A stretch of DNA of 64,000 nucleotides from Barnesiella sp. Its GTDB lineage: Bacteria; Bacteroidota; Bacteroidia; Bacteroidales; Muribaculaceae. Numbering within the stretch: the stretch's first letter is position 1; every line of letters starts with the position of its first letter. Shown here in pieces: positions 17,985 through 26,437 of the stretch. Under the pieces are notes generated by a model that worked only from the letters and a program-made list of their open reading frames with translations, did no database searches and was not told the DNA's origin. The translations under genes were made by a program, and so were the position numbers. The stretch covers positions 1 to 64,000 of the forward strand of contig JAAVFD010000023.1 of NCBI GenBank assembly GCA_014800945.1. The letters run 5' to 3'.

Positions 17985-19013
17985 ATGGCACATAAAAATG
18001 ACTTTCTGTTCAGAGATGAATATGAGTATTGGCTTGAATCTGTTGCAGGAATTAAGCCTGGAGATTCTTTAGCCTGTTATGTGAGGCAGGATAAATTTGA
18101 AGGTATGGATATACCGGTGTTCGAAATTGCCGCTAACTTCATGCTAAAGGGTGAACCTATTTACGCATATTCAGCACTTGAAATGTGGGAAGAAACTGTG
18201 AAACAGTCCGGTGATAAAAATTTACCATCCTATTTCGCTCGTATTTATGAGTTTTTTCTGAGAAATGAATCTGTGCTTATGAAATCAGAGAAAGCACAGA
18301 CTCTTTCAGAGTTACAATTATCTGAAGCCCGTAGAAAATTGAACAAAAGGAAGATATTCGCGCAAATTGACGGAATGGATTCTCTGATAAATGCTTTGGG
18401 AGAGGATAATTTCGTGAAATTAGTGGTGGAATCATCATTTTTCTTTGAGCCAATGATGGTTAAGGCCCAATTTAATGATTTAGTGAGAATTTATAATAAT
18501 GGTGGTGAACTTTATGCACGGAAGTCATCATATTATCATCCAGGTTCCCGCCCTAATTTGAAAATTATAGAGGATTCTAATGGCAATTCTCAAGTTTACA
18601 AGACTATAAAAGAACTATTTGGATTTGAACTCAATAAGACCATAGATAAAAAGTCAATTCTTAATAATATTGTGTCTCACGTTTGGGGCAACGCTACCGA
18701 TCCGCGATATTTCACTGCCTTGTGGAATGTACTGCTTATACCTGCTTGGGCAAACCATCTGATGGACAAACCTACCATAGATGGCGACATTTCATCCAAG
18801 CTACAATCGACAATAAAGGATATATGTATCAAATTGTATGGACTCGATGAATTCAATTGGGCTAAAATAGCTTTACAAGGTAATAAACCGAAAGCTAATT
18901 GCAATAAAGATATACTTAAAGGCAAATATGATATTCGTGTGATAAACCATATATGTAAGGAAGATTCGTATGCAAAATTCGGAAAGATTGAAATAAAAAC
19001 AATTCAGATTTAA
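17985..19013 (+). CDS. Unknown protein downstream of RNA copy A
   Basis: 342 residues with no signal peptide and no membrane segment. I do not recognise the family. The N-terminal half is helical (about residues 40-130). Near residue 230 is a conserved-looking stretch SHVWGNATDPRYF...LWN..LIP...N, which resembles from memory an HNH-like fold motif, but this is only an impression. The base composition is more AT-rich than neighbouring core genes, and codon use looks unlike theirs, which suggests an acquired gene. It is the cargo gene of RNA copy A and is 25 bases upstream of a BspA-like gene. Confidence 0.7.
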   Translation: MAHKNDFLFRDEYEYWLESVAGIKPGDSLACYVRQDKFEGMDIPVFEIAANFMLKGEPIYAYSALEMWEETVKQSGDKNLPSYFARIYEFFLRNESVLMKSEKAQTLSELQLSEARRKLNKRKIFAQIDGMDSLINALGEDNFVKLVVESSFFFEPMMVKAQFNDLVRIYNNGGELYARKSSYYHPGSRPNLKIIEDSNGNSQVYKTIKELFGFELNKTIDKKSILNNIVSHVWGNATDPRYFTALWNVLLIPAWANHLMDKPTIDGDISSKLQSTIKDICIKLYGLDEFNWAKIALQGNKPKANCNKDILKGKYDIRVINHICKEDSYAKFGKIEIKTIQI

Positions 19014-19038
19014 CAATTAAATTGAAAGATAATATAAA

Positions 19039-21696
19039 ATGTGTAATACTATCAATATTCTAAAGCGAGTTATTCTAGTACTTCTTGCCATATCGTTTCC
19101 CGGATATCTATCAGCTCGTGACTTCACTTACACCTACGAAGGACAGACATTAACCTACACAGTCCTCAACGAAGAAGCCAAAACCTGCGAAACCAAAGCC
19201 GGAGCTTCCTCCTCTTTGGGATTAGTCATAGGCAATAATGTTTCAGGTGAGTTATCAATTCCCGAAATAGCGGAAGATGAATCCGGAAATAAATATACTG
19301 TAACAAAAATAGGCAAGAGAAGCTTTTGGAAGTGTACAGAATTAACTGGTAGCTTGATAATTCCGGAATCAGTGACAACTATCGGAGATGAAGCATTCCA
19401 ATATTGCAGTGGTTTCACCGGAGATTTGATAATTGGTAATTCAGTGATAACAATTGGATATAGTGCTTTCGAAAACTGCAGCTTTACAGGTGACTTGACA
19501 ATTCCCAATTCAGTAACTAAAATAGGATTTTATGCCTTTAGGAACTGCCGCTTTACAGGTGACTTAACAATTGGTAACTCTGTAGTTTCTATTGAAGGTT
19601 CAACATTCTCTAGTAGCGGCTTCAAGGGAAATCTGATACTTGGTAACTGCGTGACTACAATTGGACAGGACGCTTTTGGTTTTTGCAAATTCAGTAGCGT
19701 GACAATTCCTGAATCATTAATAACAATAGATACTAATGCTTTCTATAACAGTAGAGCAAGTAAGGTATATATAACATCATTGGAGTCGTGGTGTAACATT
19801 GATTTTAAGAGCAATGAGTCGAATCCCGCATATCTTAGTGAATTATACTTAAATGGCGAGTTAATCAGAGATCTTGTAATCCCCGAATCTATTACAAAAA
19901 TAAAGAATTATACATTTGATAGTTTCAGTGGCATTAGAGGAAACTTGACTATTCCGGAAACGGTTACAGAAATAGGGACGGACGCATTTACCAGTTGTGG
20001 CTTTACCGGTAGCTTGACCATACCAGCATCAGTCACGACTATAGGAGATGATGCATTTTATAACTGTGATAAACTTACCGGTAGTCTAACAATTCCCAAT
20101 TCTGTTACTAAGATTGGAAACAGTTCATTTAGATATTGCTTTGGATTTGATAGATTGATATTGGGAGAATCAGTAAAGACTCTTGGTTATGAACCTTTTG
20201 ATCAATGTAATTTTTCTGAAATTATTTCACTTAATCCTATACCTCCTATAAGTAGTGACTATGGGAACAGAGTGTTTGATGATTCTAATTACAGGGCTAA
20301 ATTAAGTGTACCAAACGGAAGTGAACAAGCATATAAAGAATCTCCGGTGTGGAGTGGATTCTTTAATACAGAAGTTGTAGTATCAGGAATATCTCTCAAT
20401 ATTGAAGAGGCTGAGATTGAAGAAGAATCGACTATGCAACTAATAGCAACTGTTGAGCCGGAAGATGCCACAGATAAGAAAGTGACTTGGAGCGGCTCGG
20501 ATGAGACAGTTGCAACCGTTGATGCAACCGGCTTGGTTACAGCTATCAAGGCTGGCACTGCCACGATAACAGCCACTACATCTAACGGTCTTACAGCTTC
20601 CTGCACTGTGACTGTTGTGCCTCAGACCGGCACCATTGACGGCATAGACTACGAGATTGTGATTGGCGGAGGTGAGGATGGCAAGGATATTGTGAAAGTA
20701 ACCGGTGGTAAAACCGATCCGGACGGCACTCTGAGAATTCCTGACGAAATTGAGATAGACGGTAAGAGATATCCTGTAACAGAGATTGGTGACGGAGTTT
20801 TCAAAAACCGTACTGATATCAGTAAACTCATAATTCCGGCTGCTGTCGGCACTGTCGGCAACGAGGCTTTCGCCGGCTGCACGAATCTCGTTGAAGTCGA
20901 GGCTGAGGACGGTGATAAACTGCTTGATTGCGGTACTGATGCTTTCAAGGACGCTCCGATAACTATACTATATCTCGGCAGAGACACATCAGGATTACCG
21001 TTCACCGGTAAGGATTCCCTCACGGATCTAACTTTCGGTGACAAGGTAACTACAATCGGAGCAGGCGACTTTACCGGCTGCGGATCCATAAAGAATATTA
21101 CCGTACTTGCTACTGTTCCTCCAACTCTGCACGACAACGGCTTTGAGCAGGTTGTGTATAAGAATGTCTCTCTGCGCGTTCCTGATACCAGTGCAGACGA
21201 TTACAGAAAAGCCGACGGCTGGAAGAATTTCTTTGATATTCTTGGAATTAACGAAATCCGCCCGATAGACATTGAGATGGAACTTGCGGATGTAGAGCTT
21301 ACCGAAGGGGAATCAACAACACTCAAAGCTATAATCACTCCCGAAAATGCCACTGACAAGAGCGTGAAATGGAGCAGTTCGGATGAAACTGTTGCGAGCG
21401 TGGATGCAAGCGGTTTGGTTACAGCAATTAAGGTTGGCACTGCCACCATCACCGCCACTACATCTAACGGTCTGACCGCGTCCTGCACTGTGACTGTGAA
21501 AGCTAAATCAGCCGGCATCGATGGCATTGAAAGTGAAACAGTGAGTGCGGTGCGAGTTGAGGGTGGAAATATTATCGCTCCGGAGGGTAGCGAGGTATTT
21601 GACCTCAGCGGAAGGAGAGTGTCGGCTACCAGTCTCCGCCCCGGCATCTACATCGTCCGCATTCCCGGCGGCAAAGCCGTGAAGATACGTCTCTAA
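19039..21696 (+). CDS. BspA-like leucine-rich repeat surface protein with Big_2 domains
   Basis: 885 residues. An N-terminal hydrophobic signal segment covers about 8-27. Many BspA-type LRR_5 repeats (recurring LTIPNSVTKIG and AF..C motifs) cover about 60-440 and again about 535-720. Two bacterial Ig-like (Big_2) domains with ATVDATGLVTAIKAGTATI-type sequence lie near 455-530 and 745-825. The C-terminus has FDLSGRRV...GIYIVRI, as in type IX-secretion sorting domains. Surface exposure is likely, with ligand unknown. A terminator hairpin follows at 21717. Confidence 0.85.
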   Translation: MCNTINILKRVILVLLAISFPGYLSARDFTYTYEGQTLTYTVLNEEAKTCETKAGASSSLGLVIGNNVSGELSIPEIAEDESGNKYTVTKIGKRSFWKCTELTGSLIIPESVTTIGDEAFQYCSGFTGDLIIGNSVITIGYSAFENCSFTGDLTIPNSVTKIGFYAFRNCRFTGDLTIGNSVVSIEGSTFSSSGFKGNLILGNCVTTIGQDAFGFCKFSSVTIPESLITIDTNAFYNSRASKVYITSLESWCNIDFKSNESNPAYLSELYLNGELIRDLVIPESITKIKNYTFDSFSGIRGNLTIPETVTEIGTDAFTSCGFTGSLTIPASVTTIGDDAFYNCDKLTGSLTIPNSVTKIGNSSFRYCFGFDRLILGESVKTLGYEPFDQCNFSEIISLNPIPPISSDYGNRVFDDSNYRAKLSVPNGSEQAYKESPVWSGFFNTEVVVSGISLNIEEAEIEEESTMQLIATVEPEDATDKKVTWSGSDETVATVDATGLVTAIKAGTATITATTSNGLTASCTVTVVPQTGTIDGIDYEIVIGGGEDGKDIVKVTGGKTDPDGTLRIPDEIEIDGKRYPVTEIGDGVFKNRTDISKLIIPAAVGTVGNEAFAGCTNLVEVEAEDGDKLLDCGTDAFKDAPITILYLGRDTSGLPFTGKDSLTDLTFGDKVTTIGAGDFTGCGSIKNITVLATVPPTLHDNGFEQVVYKNVSLRVPDTSADDYRKADGWKNFFDILGINEIRPIDIEMELADVELTEGESTTLKAIITPENATDKSVKWSSSDETVASVDASGLVTAIKVGTATITATTSNGLTASCTVTVKAKSAGIDGIESETVSAVRVEGGNIIAPEGSEVFDLSGRRVSATSLRPGIYIVRIPGGKAVKIRL

Positions 21697-21716
21697 AATT
21701 TACGTTATCTATTCCC

Positions 21717-21753
21717 CAAAATGGGCGACCCGAGTTCGGTCGCCCATTTTTTT
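21717..21753 (+). terminator. Intrinsic terminator after BspA-like gene
   Basis: The stem AAAATGGGCGACC/GGTCGCCCATTTT is followed by T's, about 20 bases after the stop codon. Confidence 0.9.
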
Positions 21754-21900
21754 CGTTAAACAACGTAAGCCCTAAAGTCCTTAAAGACTTTAATGACCTT
21801 AATGCCCACATAGGAGGGGTGCAGTCCAACACCTCCGGTGTTGGGGGCTTGGGCAGGGCTCCGTACCGGGCACGTAAACGTACCCGGCTAACAAAATCAG

Positions 21901-21990
21901 AAGCCCTCCGGGCTTGCAAATCAGACGTGCCGGCAGAGCGTGTCCCTCTCCGATTCCTCGGAATTTTCCGAATCCTCCGATTATTCCGAC
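21901..21990. repeat. 90-base interspersed repeat, copy 2
   Basis: Ungapped match to 17383-17472 with six differences by eye. Same orientation as copy 1. Confidence 0.85.
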
Positions 21991-22080
21991 TCGCTCCTAC
22001 GGAGCTGATGCAAGGCGGACAGGATATCGGAATTTTTCCGAATCCTCCGATTCTTCCGACGGATTATCGGAGGACAAATG

Positions 22081-22126
22081 AAAAATAGCCTCGCAGGCAA
22101 GCGGTCACGCTCCTGCGAGGCTATTT
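22081..22126 (-). terminator. Terminator hairpin of HtrA-type gene
   Basis: AAATAGCCTCGCAGG pairs perfectly with CCTGCGAGGCTATTT around a 14-base loop just beyond the 3' end of the protease gene. It could act in both directions. Confidence 0.85.
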
Positions 22127-22144
22127 AACTATTGCGAGTGTTTT

Positions 22145-23662
22145 TTATTCAGAGATATCTACGGCATAGTACATTTTTTTGCCTGTCGGGTAGATACCGG
22201 TGATAAACATTACTTTGTCATATTCTTCATCGCTCTTGATAATGGAGTTATATACTTTTTCCACATCTTCGGCAGTGTTAACTCTCATGTTGTTGATGTC
22301 AAGAATTATGAATCCGTCTTTGATTCCGGCATCTTTGAAGGGACCGTCCTTTAGCCCTGCTACCTGAACTCCGTAAGAAATTTTGAGCTCTTTTTTGGTC
22401 TCATCGCTCAGTTTTTTGAACGCGCATCCGAGATTGGCAACGGTTGATGCCTGGACGATGCGGGTGCTACCCTGATTGTTATACAGTGTAGCTTCTGTGG
22501 TAAAGGTCTTGTTGTTTCTTACATAGGTAATCTTGACCTTATCACCCGGGCGGAACTGACTCATGGCTTCCATCAACTGGGCACCATTGTGAGTTTCCTT
22601 GCCGTTCAGAGCAATAATAACATCGCCCGGCTCAATTCCCGCTTCTTTAGCCGCTCCACGATCAACTACCTCGCCAACGAGCAATCCATCATTAACAGCG
22701 GTGATATTTTTCTCTTTTTTCAGTTCCGGAGTAAGTTCGGTGTAAGATACTCCGAGGAATGCTCTCTGAACAGCTCCATACTGCTTTATGTCGGTCATTA
22801 TTTTTGTGACGATAGAGGTGGGAATTGCAAAAGAGTATCCTGCGTAGTTTCCTGTCTGAGAGTATATTGCGGTGTTGATGCCGATAAGCTCTCCACGCAG
22901 GTTTACAAGTGCGCCTCCCGAATTGCCCGGGTTTACAGCGGCATCGGTCTGAATATAGGATTCGATGCCCATGCGTCGGCTGCTGGTAGCCTGTGAGATA
23001 GAACGCGCTTTGGCACTCACAATTCCTGCAGTGACAGTGGATGTGAAACCGAATGGATTGCCAACCGCGAGAACCCATTCTCCAACTTTGAGCGCATCGC
23101 TGTCGCCAAACGGTATGACAGGCAGGTCTTTAGCCTCGATTTTGATGAGAGCGAGGTCGGTAGATGGATCGGCTCCGATAACGGTAGCATTGAATGTGCG
23201 GTTGTCGTTTAGCGTTATTTCAAGCTTCTCGGCTCCTTCAATCACATGATTATTGGTTACGATATATCCGTCAGCCGAAATGATTACACCGCTGCCGAGT
23301 CCCATAGGCTGCTGCTTCTGCTCCTGCTGACGCTGAGGCTGCTGTCTGCCAGGGCTACCGAAAAAGAAATCGAAGAAGGGGTCGGAAAATCCCTGCGAAG
23401 CGCGTGGAGTAGCGAAACTTTTAATGCTGACCACACCATTGATTGTGCTTTCAGCTGCTTGAGTGAAATCAGTGTCAAGCGCAGGGTGTGAGGCAACCTT
23501 AAATGCAGCTCCGGGCTGCAGAGATGAATCAGAGGAAGAGGGGAGAACGGTAGGATTGTCAGCATTACGGGAAGATGCGATTTTTGAGATTGCAAAGCCG
23601 GTTGCAGTGAAAACCAATGCAATGGCGCCCGCAAGCAATAATGGTTGGAATGATTTCTTCAT
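22145..23662 (-). CDS. Do/HtrA family periplasmic serine protease
   Basis: 505 residues. An N-terminal membrane/signal segment lies near 10-28. The trypsin-like domain has the triad His in TNNHVIEGA near 138, Asp in STDLALIK near 169, and Ser in GNSGGAL near 247. Two PDZ domains follow near 285-385 and 410-495. It should degrade or chaperone misfolded envelope proteins. A Gln/Pro-rich stretch near 110-120 is the usual flexible L-loop region. The gene stands alone with its own promoter. Confidence 0.93.
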   Translation of the reverse strand: MKKSFQPLLLAGAIALVFTATGFAISKIASSRNADNPTVLPSSSDSSLQPGAAFKVASHPALDTDFTQAAESTINGVVSIKSFATPRASQGFSDPFFDFFFGSPGRQQPQRQQEQKQQPMGLGSGVIISADGYIVTNNHVIEGAEKLEITLNDNRTFNATVIGADPSTDLALIKIEAKDLPVIPFGDSDALKVGEWVLAVGNPFGFTSTVTAGIVSAKARSISQATSSRRMGIESYIQTDAAVNPGNSGGALVNLRGELIGINTAIYSQTGNYAGYSFAIPTSIVTKIMTDIKQYGAVQRAFLGVSYTELTPELKKEKNITAVNDGLLVGEVVDRGAAKEAGIEPGDVIIALNGKETHNGAQLMEAMSQFRPGDKVKITYVRNNKTFTTEATLYNNQGSTRIVQASTVANLGCAFKKLSDETKKELKISYGVQVAGLKDGPFKDAGIKDGFIILDINNMRVNTAEDVEKVYNSIIKSDEEYDKVMFITGIYPTGKKMYYAVDISE

Positions 23663-23712
23663 ATATTAATAGTTTGAAATTTCAAAATGTGATATTTCCG
23701 ATAGGTTTGTGG

Positions 23713-23720
23713 CAAATATA
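23713..23720 (-). promoter_or_regulatory. -7 element TATATTTG
   Basis: Reads TATATTTG on the minus strand, about 50 bases before the protease start. Confidence 0.5.
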
Positions 23721-23932
23721 ATGCAAGAAACAGTTATCAGTCAGAATGTGTGTAATAAAAAAAGGTAAATTAAACCGATTTAATATTGGTGTGGTGTAGT
23801 TTAAGTAAAATTTACGGTATAAATGTGAAAATGTGGTATATGATTGGCTTGCGAATGTCAAAAATGCAGTAAAAAGGGTGAAATAGTGACAGAATTACCG
23901 CTATCAGTAGAAAAAAGTAACGGAATATATTG

Positions 23933-23940
23933 TAAATTTG
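23933..23940 (+). promoter_or_regulatory. -7 element TAAATTTG
   Basis: Lies 25 bases before the NlpC/P60 lipoprotein start. Confidence 0.5.
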
Positions 23941-23964
23941 TAGCATGACTTAATTAAGTACATC

Positions 23965-24852
23965 ATGAGCGGAAAAGTACTAATTTTTGCAGTAACGGCA
24001 TTGAGTCTTTTGGTTACGTCCTGCCATTCAAGCCGCAAAGGAGTGTCCACGGTGAATAAAACAACTAAAAGCGTGGCGGTTTCGTCCAAAAAGATAATAT
24101 CCGGACCGGAGCCGGCAACAGCCCTTGCCGATCCAACAAAAAAATTGCTCAATGAGGCAAACGGCTGGCTGGGAACACCGTATAAATACGGAGGCAACAC
24201 AAAAAGTGGTGTTGATTGCAGCGGAATGGTGTGCATGGTGTTTAATAATGCGCTGTCAATCAAGTTGCCGCGCACTTCAGCTCAGCAAGGGGAATGGTGT
24301 ACTAAAATCAATAAGTCGGATTTGAAGCCGGGAGACCTTTTGTTTTTCTCAACCACTTCCGGGAGCAAAAAGATTTCTCATGTGGGCATGTATATAGGTG
24401 ACGGAAATATGATTCATGCGTCAACAAGCAAAGGAGTGATAGTGTCATCGCTTAGTGAGGCTTATTATGTCCGCACTTACCATTCATGCGGACGAGTTGC
24501 ACAGTATTACGCAATGATTTCAGATAAGAAAGGTAATAGCAGCTCCAAACCAAAGGCAGAAACAAAGCCCAAGGAGAGTAATAAGAAGACTGAAACACCA
24601 CCGACGAAAAAAACAGAGACAAGAACCGATGTGCTTCTTGCCGGAGGAAAAAAGTTGCCAGTATCCAGACCGGAGGTGAAAAAAGTAGTTGCCACAGCGG
24701 TTAAAGAAGTTGTTAACCAAAGCAGTGCAAAACTTGTAGCAGCTACCCCGGGTGAGTCAACCAGGGCAGCCCTTGAAAAGCATCGTCGCAAGGTAATGGA
24801 AGAGGTAGTAGAGGAGAAGATAGATTCCATTGTGGCTGATTTTTTTGACTGA
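23965..24852 (+). CDS. NlpC/P60 family cell-wall peptidase lipoprotein
   Basis: 295 residues. A lipobox LLVTSC near residue 20 anchors it to the envelope. The C40 domain (about 50-175) contains the catalytic Cys in GVDCSGMV near 91 and the His in ISHVGMYIGDG near 138, so it should cut peptide stems of peptidoglycan. A Lys/Pro/Thr-rich tail of about 110 residues, ending in acidic helix, is unusually long and may bind wall or partner proteins. The stop overlaps the MetA start (TGATG). Confidence 0.88.
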   Translation: MSGKVLIFAVTALSLLVTSCHSSRKGVSTVNKTTKSVAVSSKKIISGPEPATALADPTKKLLNEANGWLGTPYKYGGNTKSGVDCSGMVCMVFNNALSIKLPRTSAQQGEWCTKINKSDLKPGDLLFFSTTSGSKKISHVGMYIGDGNMIHASTSKGVIVSSLSEAYYVRTYHSCGRVAQYYAMISDKKGNSSSKPKAETKPKESNKKTETPPTKKTETRTDVLLAGGKKLPVSRPEVKKVVATAVKEVVNQSSAKLVAATPGESTRAALEKHRRKVMEEVVEEKIDSIVADFFD

Positions 24853-25757
24853 TGGGTGTAAAGGTTCAAAAGGGATTACCGGCGATTACCGCTCTTGAGG
24901 GTGAGGGAGTGGCAACAGGAATAGTACATGGCGATTCGAAACCTTTGAGAATTGCTGTACTGAATCTTATGCCAATAAAGATAACCACAGAGACAGATTT
25001 AATAAGACTTTTAAGTTCATCTACTCTATCGGTTGAGATAACCCTGTTTGAGCCGGCAAGCCATACGTCCAAAACCACTCCTGCAGAACACTTGAAACGG
25101 TTTTACAGAAAGTTTGAGCAATTCGGTGAGAATACCTTTGACGGTATGATTATTACCGGTGCTCCACTGGAGAGAGTTGATTTTGAGGATGTAGATTATT
25201 GGGAGGAACTAAAGTGTATAATGGATTGCGCGCGCAAACATGTGCGCTCAACATTGTATATCTGTTGGGCTGCATTTGCCGGGCTATATTACCGTTACGG
25301 AATAACGAAACAGCTGTATGACAGTAAGATTTCAGGTGTATTCGCTCACAGGCTCGATAATACGGAATCAAAAATAGTGAATGGGTTTGATGATGAATTC
25401 TATGTGCCCCACAGCCGCTTTATCGGATTTGACCGGAAAGAGATAGAGGATAACGTAAATTTAGAGATTATATCTTCAAGCGATGAAGCCGGAGTATATA
25501 TAATAGGTGAGAGGAATGGTAATGATTTCTATATAACCGGTCACTCCGAGTATGCACCTCTAACTTTAGACAGTGAGTACAAAAGGGATATAGGTAAAGG
25601 GATGAATCCCCAGATTCCTAAAAATTATTATCCGGAAGATAATTCTGAGCTTTCTCCTAAAGTGAAATGGAGAGCTCATTCACGGCTACTGTTTAATAAT
25701 TGGCTGAATTATTATGTGGCAGACAAGGCTGTTTGCGGCATAGAGCCTGTCAATTGA
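24852..25757 (+). CDS. metA: Homoserine O-acyltransferase MetA, probably acetyl-CoA type
   Basis: 301 residues, full length for MetA, which activates homoserine for methionine synthesis. The catalytic Cys is in YICWAA near 140, and the His-x-Glu pair is in TGHSEYAP near 235. The substrate loop reads GAPLERVDF. In characterised MetA proteins a Glu at this position (111 by E. coli numbering) favours acetyl-CoA whereas Gly favours succinyl-CoA, so homoserine O-acetyltransferase activity is inferred. Coupled by a one-base overlap to the NlpC/P60 gene. It converges on the pseudouridine synthase gene, with an eight-base overlap of coding ends. Confidence 0.92.
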   Translation: MGVKVQKGLPAITALEGEGVATGIVHGDSKPLRIAVLNLMPIKITTETDLIRLLSSSTLSVEITLFEPASHTSKTTPAEHLKRFYRKFEQFGENTFDGMIITGAPLERVDFEDVDYWEELKCIMDCARKHVRSTLYICWAAFAGLYYRYGITKQLYDSKISGVFAHRLDNTESKIVNGFDDEFYVPHSRFIGFDRKEIEDNVNLEIISSSDEAGVYIIGERNGNDFYITGHSEYAPLTLDSEYKRDIGKGMNPQIPKNYYPEDNSELSPKVKWRAHSRLLFNNWLNYYVADKAVCGIEPVN

Positions 25758-26427
25758 CCTTCTGCTCAAGTTCGTGCCACAATTTTTCATCCGGCACCGG
25801 TGCTGTAATATCAATTTCTTTTCCGCTGACCGGATGGATAAATCTTATTCTGCGAGCCATAAGTGAAATACCTCCGTCCGGATTGCTTCTTTTAGCGCCA
25901 TATTTGAGGTCGCCTTTAATGGGGCATCCGATATAAGCGAGCTGTACTCTAATCTGGTGCTTACGACCTGTTTCGAGGTTTACTTCAAGAAGATTATAGT
26001 TAGTGCCTTGCGCTATAAGGGTGTATGACAATGCGGCTTGTTTTGAATCGGGCACAGGATTGGGGTAGAAATAGCTTTTGTTGGTCTTCTCGATGGATTT
26101 AATGTATCCCTGAAGCCGAGCCTGCGGTTCTTCCGGCATTCCGGAAGTAATAGCCCAATATGTTTTCTGTACCTCTCCTTTGCGGAACATTTCATTCATC
26201 CTGGTTAGTGCCTTGGAAGTTTTTGCGAAAACCACAAGTCCGCTTACCGGTCGGTCGAGCCGATGAATGACTCCACAAAAAACATTTCCCGGTTTGGCAT
26301 ATTTGTCCTTGATGTACTGCCTGACTATATCCACAAGAGGTGTATCACCGGTTTTGTCTCCCTGCACTATCTCGCCAACGGCTTTGTTGACAATGATAAT
26401 GTGATTATCCTCGTAGAGAACCTCCAT
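25750..26427 (-). CDS. RluA-family RNA pseudouridine synthase
   Basis: 225 residues, a compact RluA-type enzyme without an S4 domain. The catalytic Asp is in VIHRLDRPVSGLVVFAK near 57, and the conserved GRKHQIRVQLA motif lies near 165. It converts a specific uridine in rRNA or tRNA to pseudouridine; the target is not deducible. It lies 10 bases after the end of the minus-strand BspA-like gene and is probably transcribed with it. Confidence 0.88.
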   Translation of the reverse strand: MEVLYEDNHIIIVNKAVGEIVQGDKTGDTPLVDIVRQYIKDKYAKPGNVFCGVIHRLDRPVSGLVVFAKTSKALTRMNEMFRKGEVQKTYWAITSGMPEEPQARLQGYIKSIEKTNKSYFYPNPVPDSKQAALSYTLIAQGTNYNLLEVNLETGRKHQIRVQLAYIGCPIKGDLKYGAKRSNPDGGISLMARRIRFIHPVSGKEIDITAPVPDEKLWHELEQKVN

Positions 26428-26437
26428 AGCAGGATTG

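Larger units (their letters stand above)
21697..22144. other. Repeat-rich intergenic region
   Basis: No gene. It contains the terminator of the BspA-like gene, the palindromes CCAACACCTCCGGTGTTGG near 21828 and GTACCGGGCACG...GTACCCGG near 21863, the second copy of the 90-base repeat, a further partial TCCGA-rich copy near 22030-22060, and the terminator of the HtrA gene. Confidence 0.65.
23663..23964. other. Divergent intergenic region
   Basis: Holds divergent -7 elements for the HtrA-type gene (23713-23720, minus strand) and the NlpC/P60 gene (23933-23940, plus strand). Nothing else was recognised. Confidence 0.6.

Noticed and set aside
17222-22144. Insertion sequence or integrase-bearing island
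   Set aside because: Repeats are present, but no transposase, integrase or clear target duplication was found.
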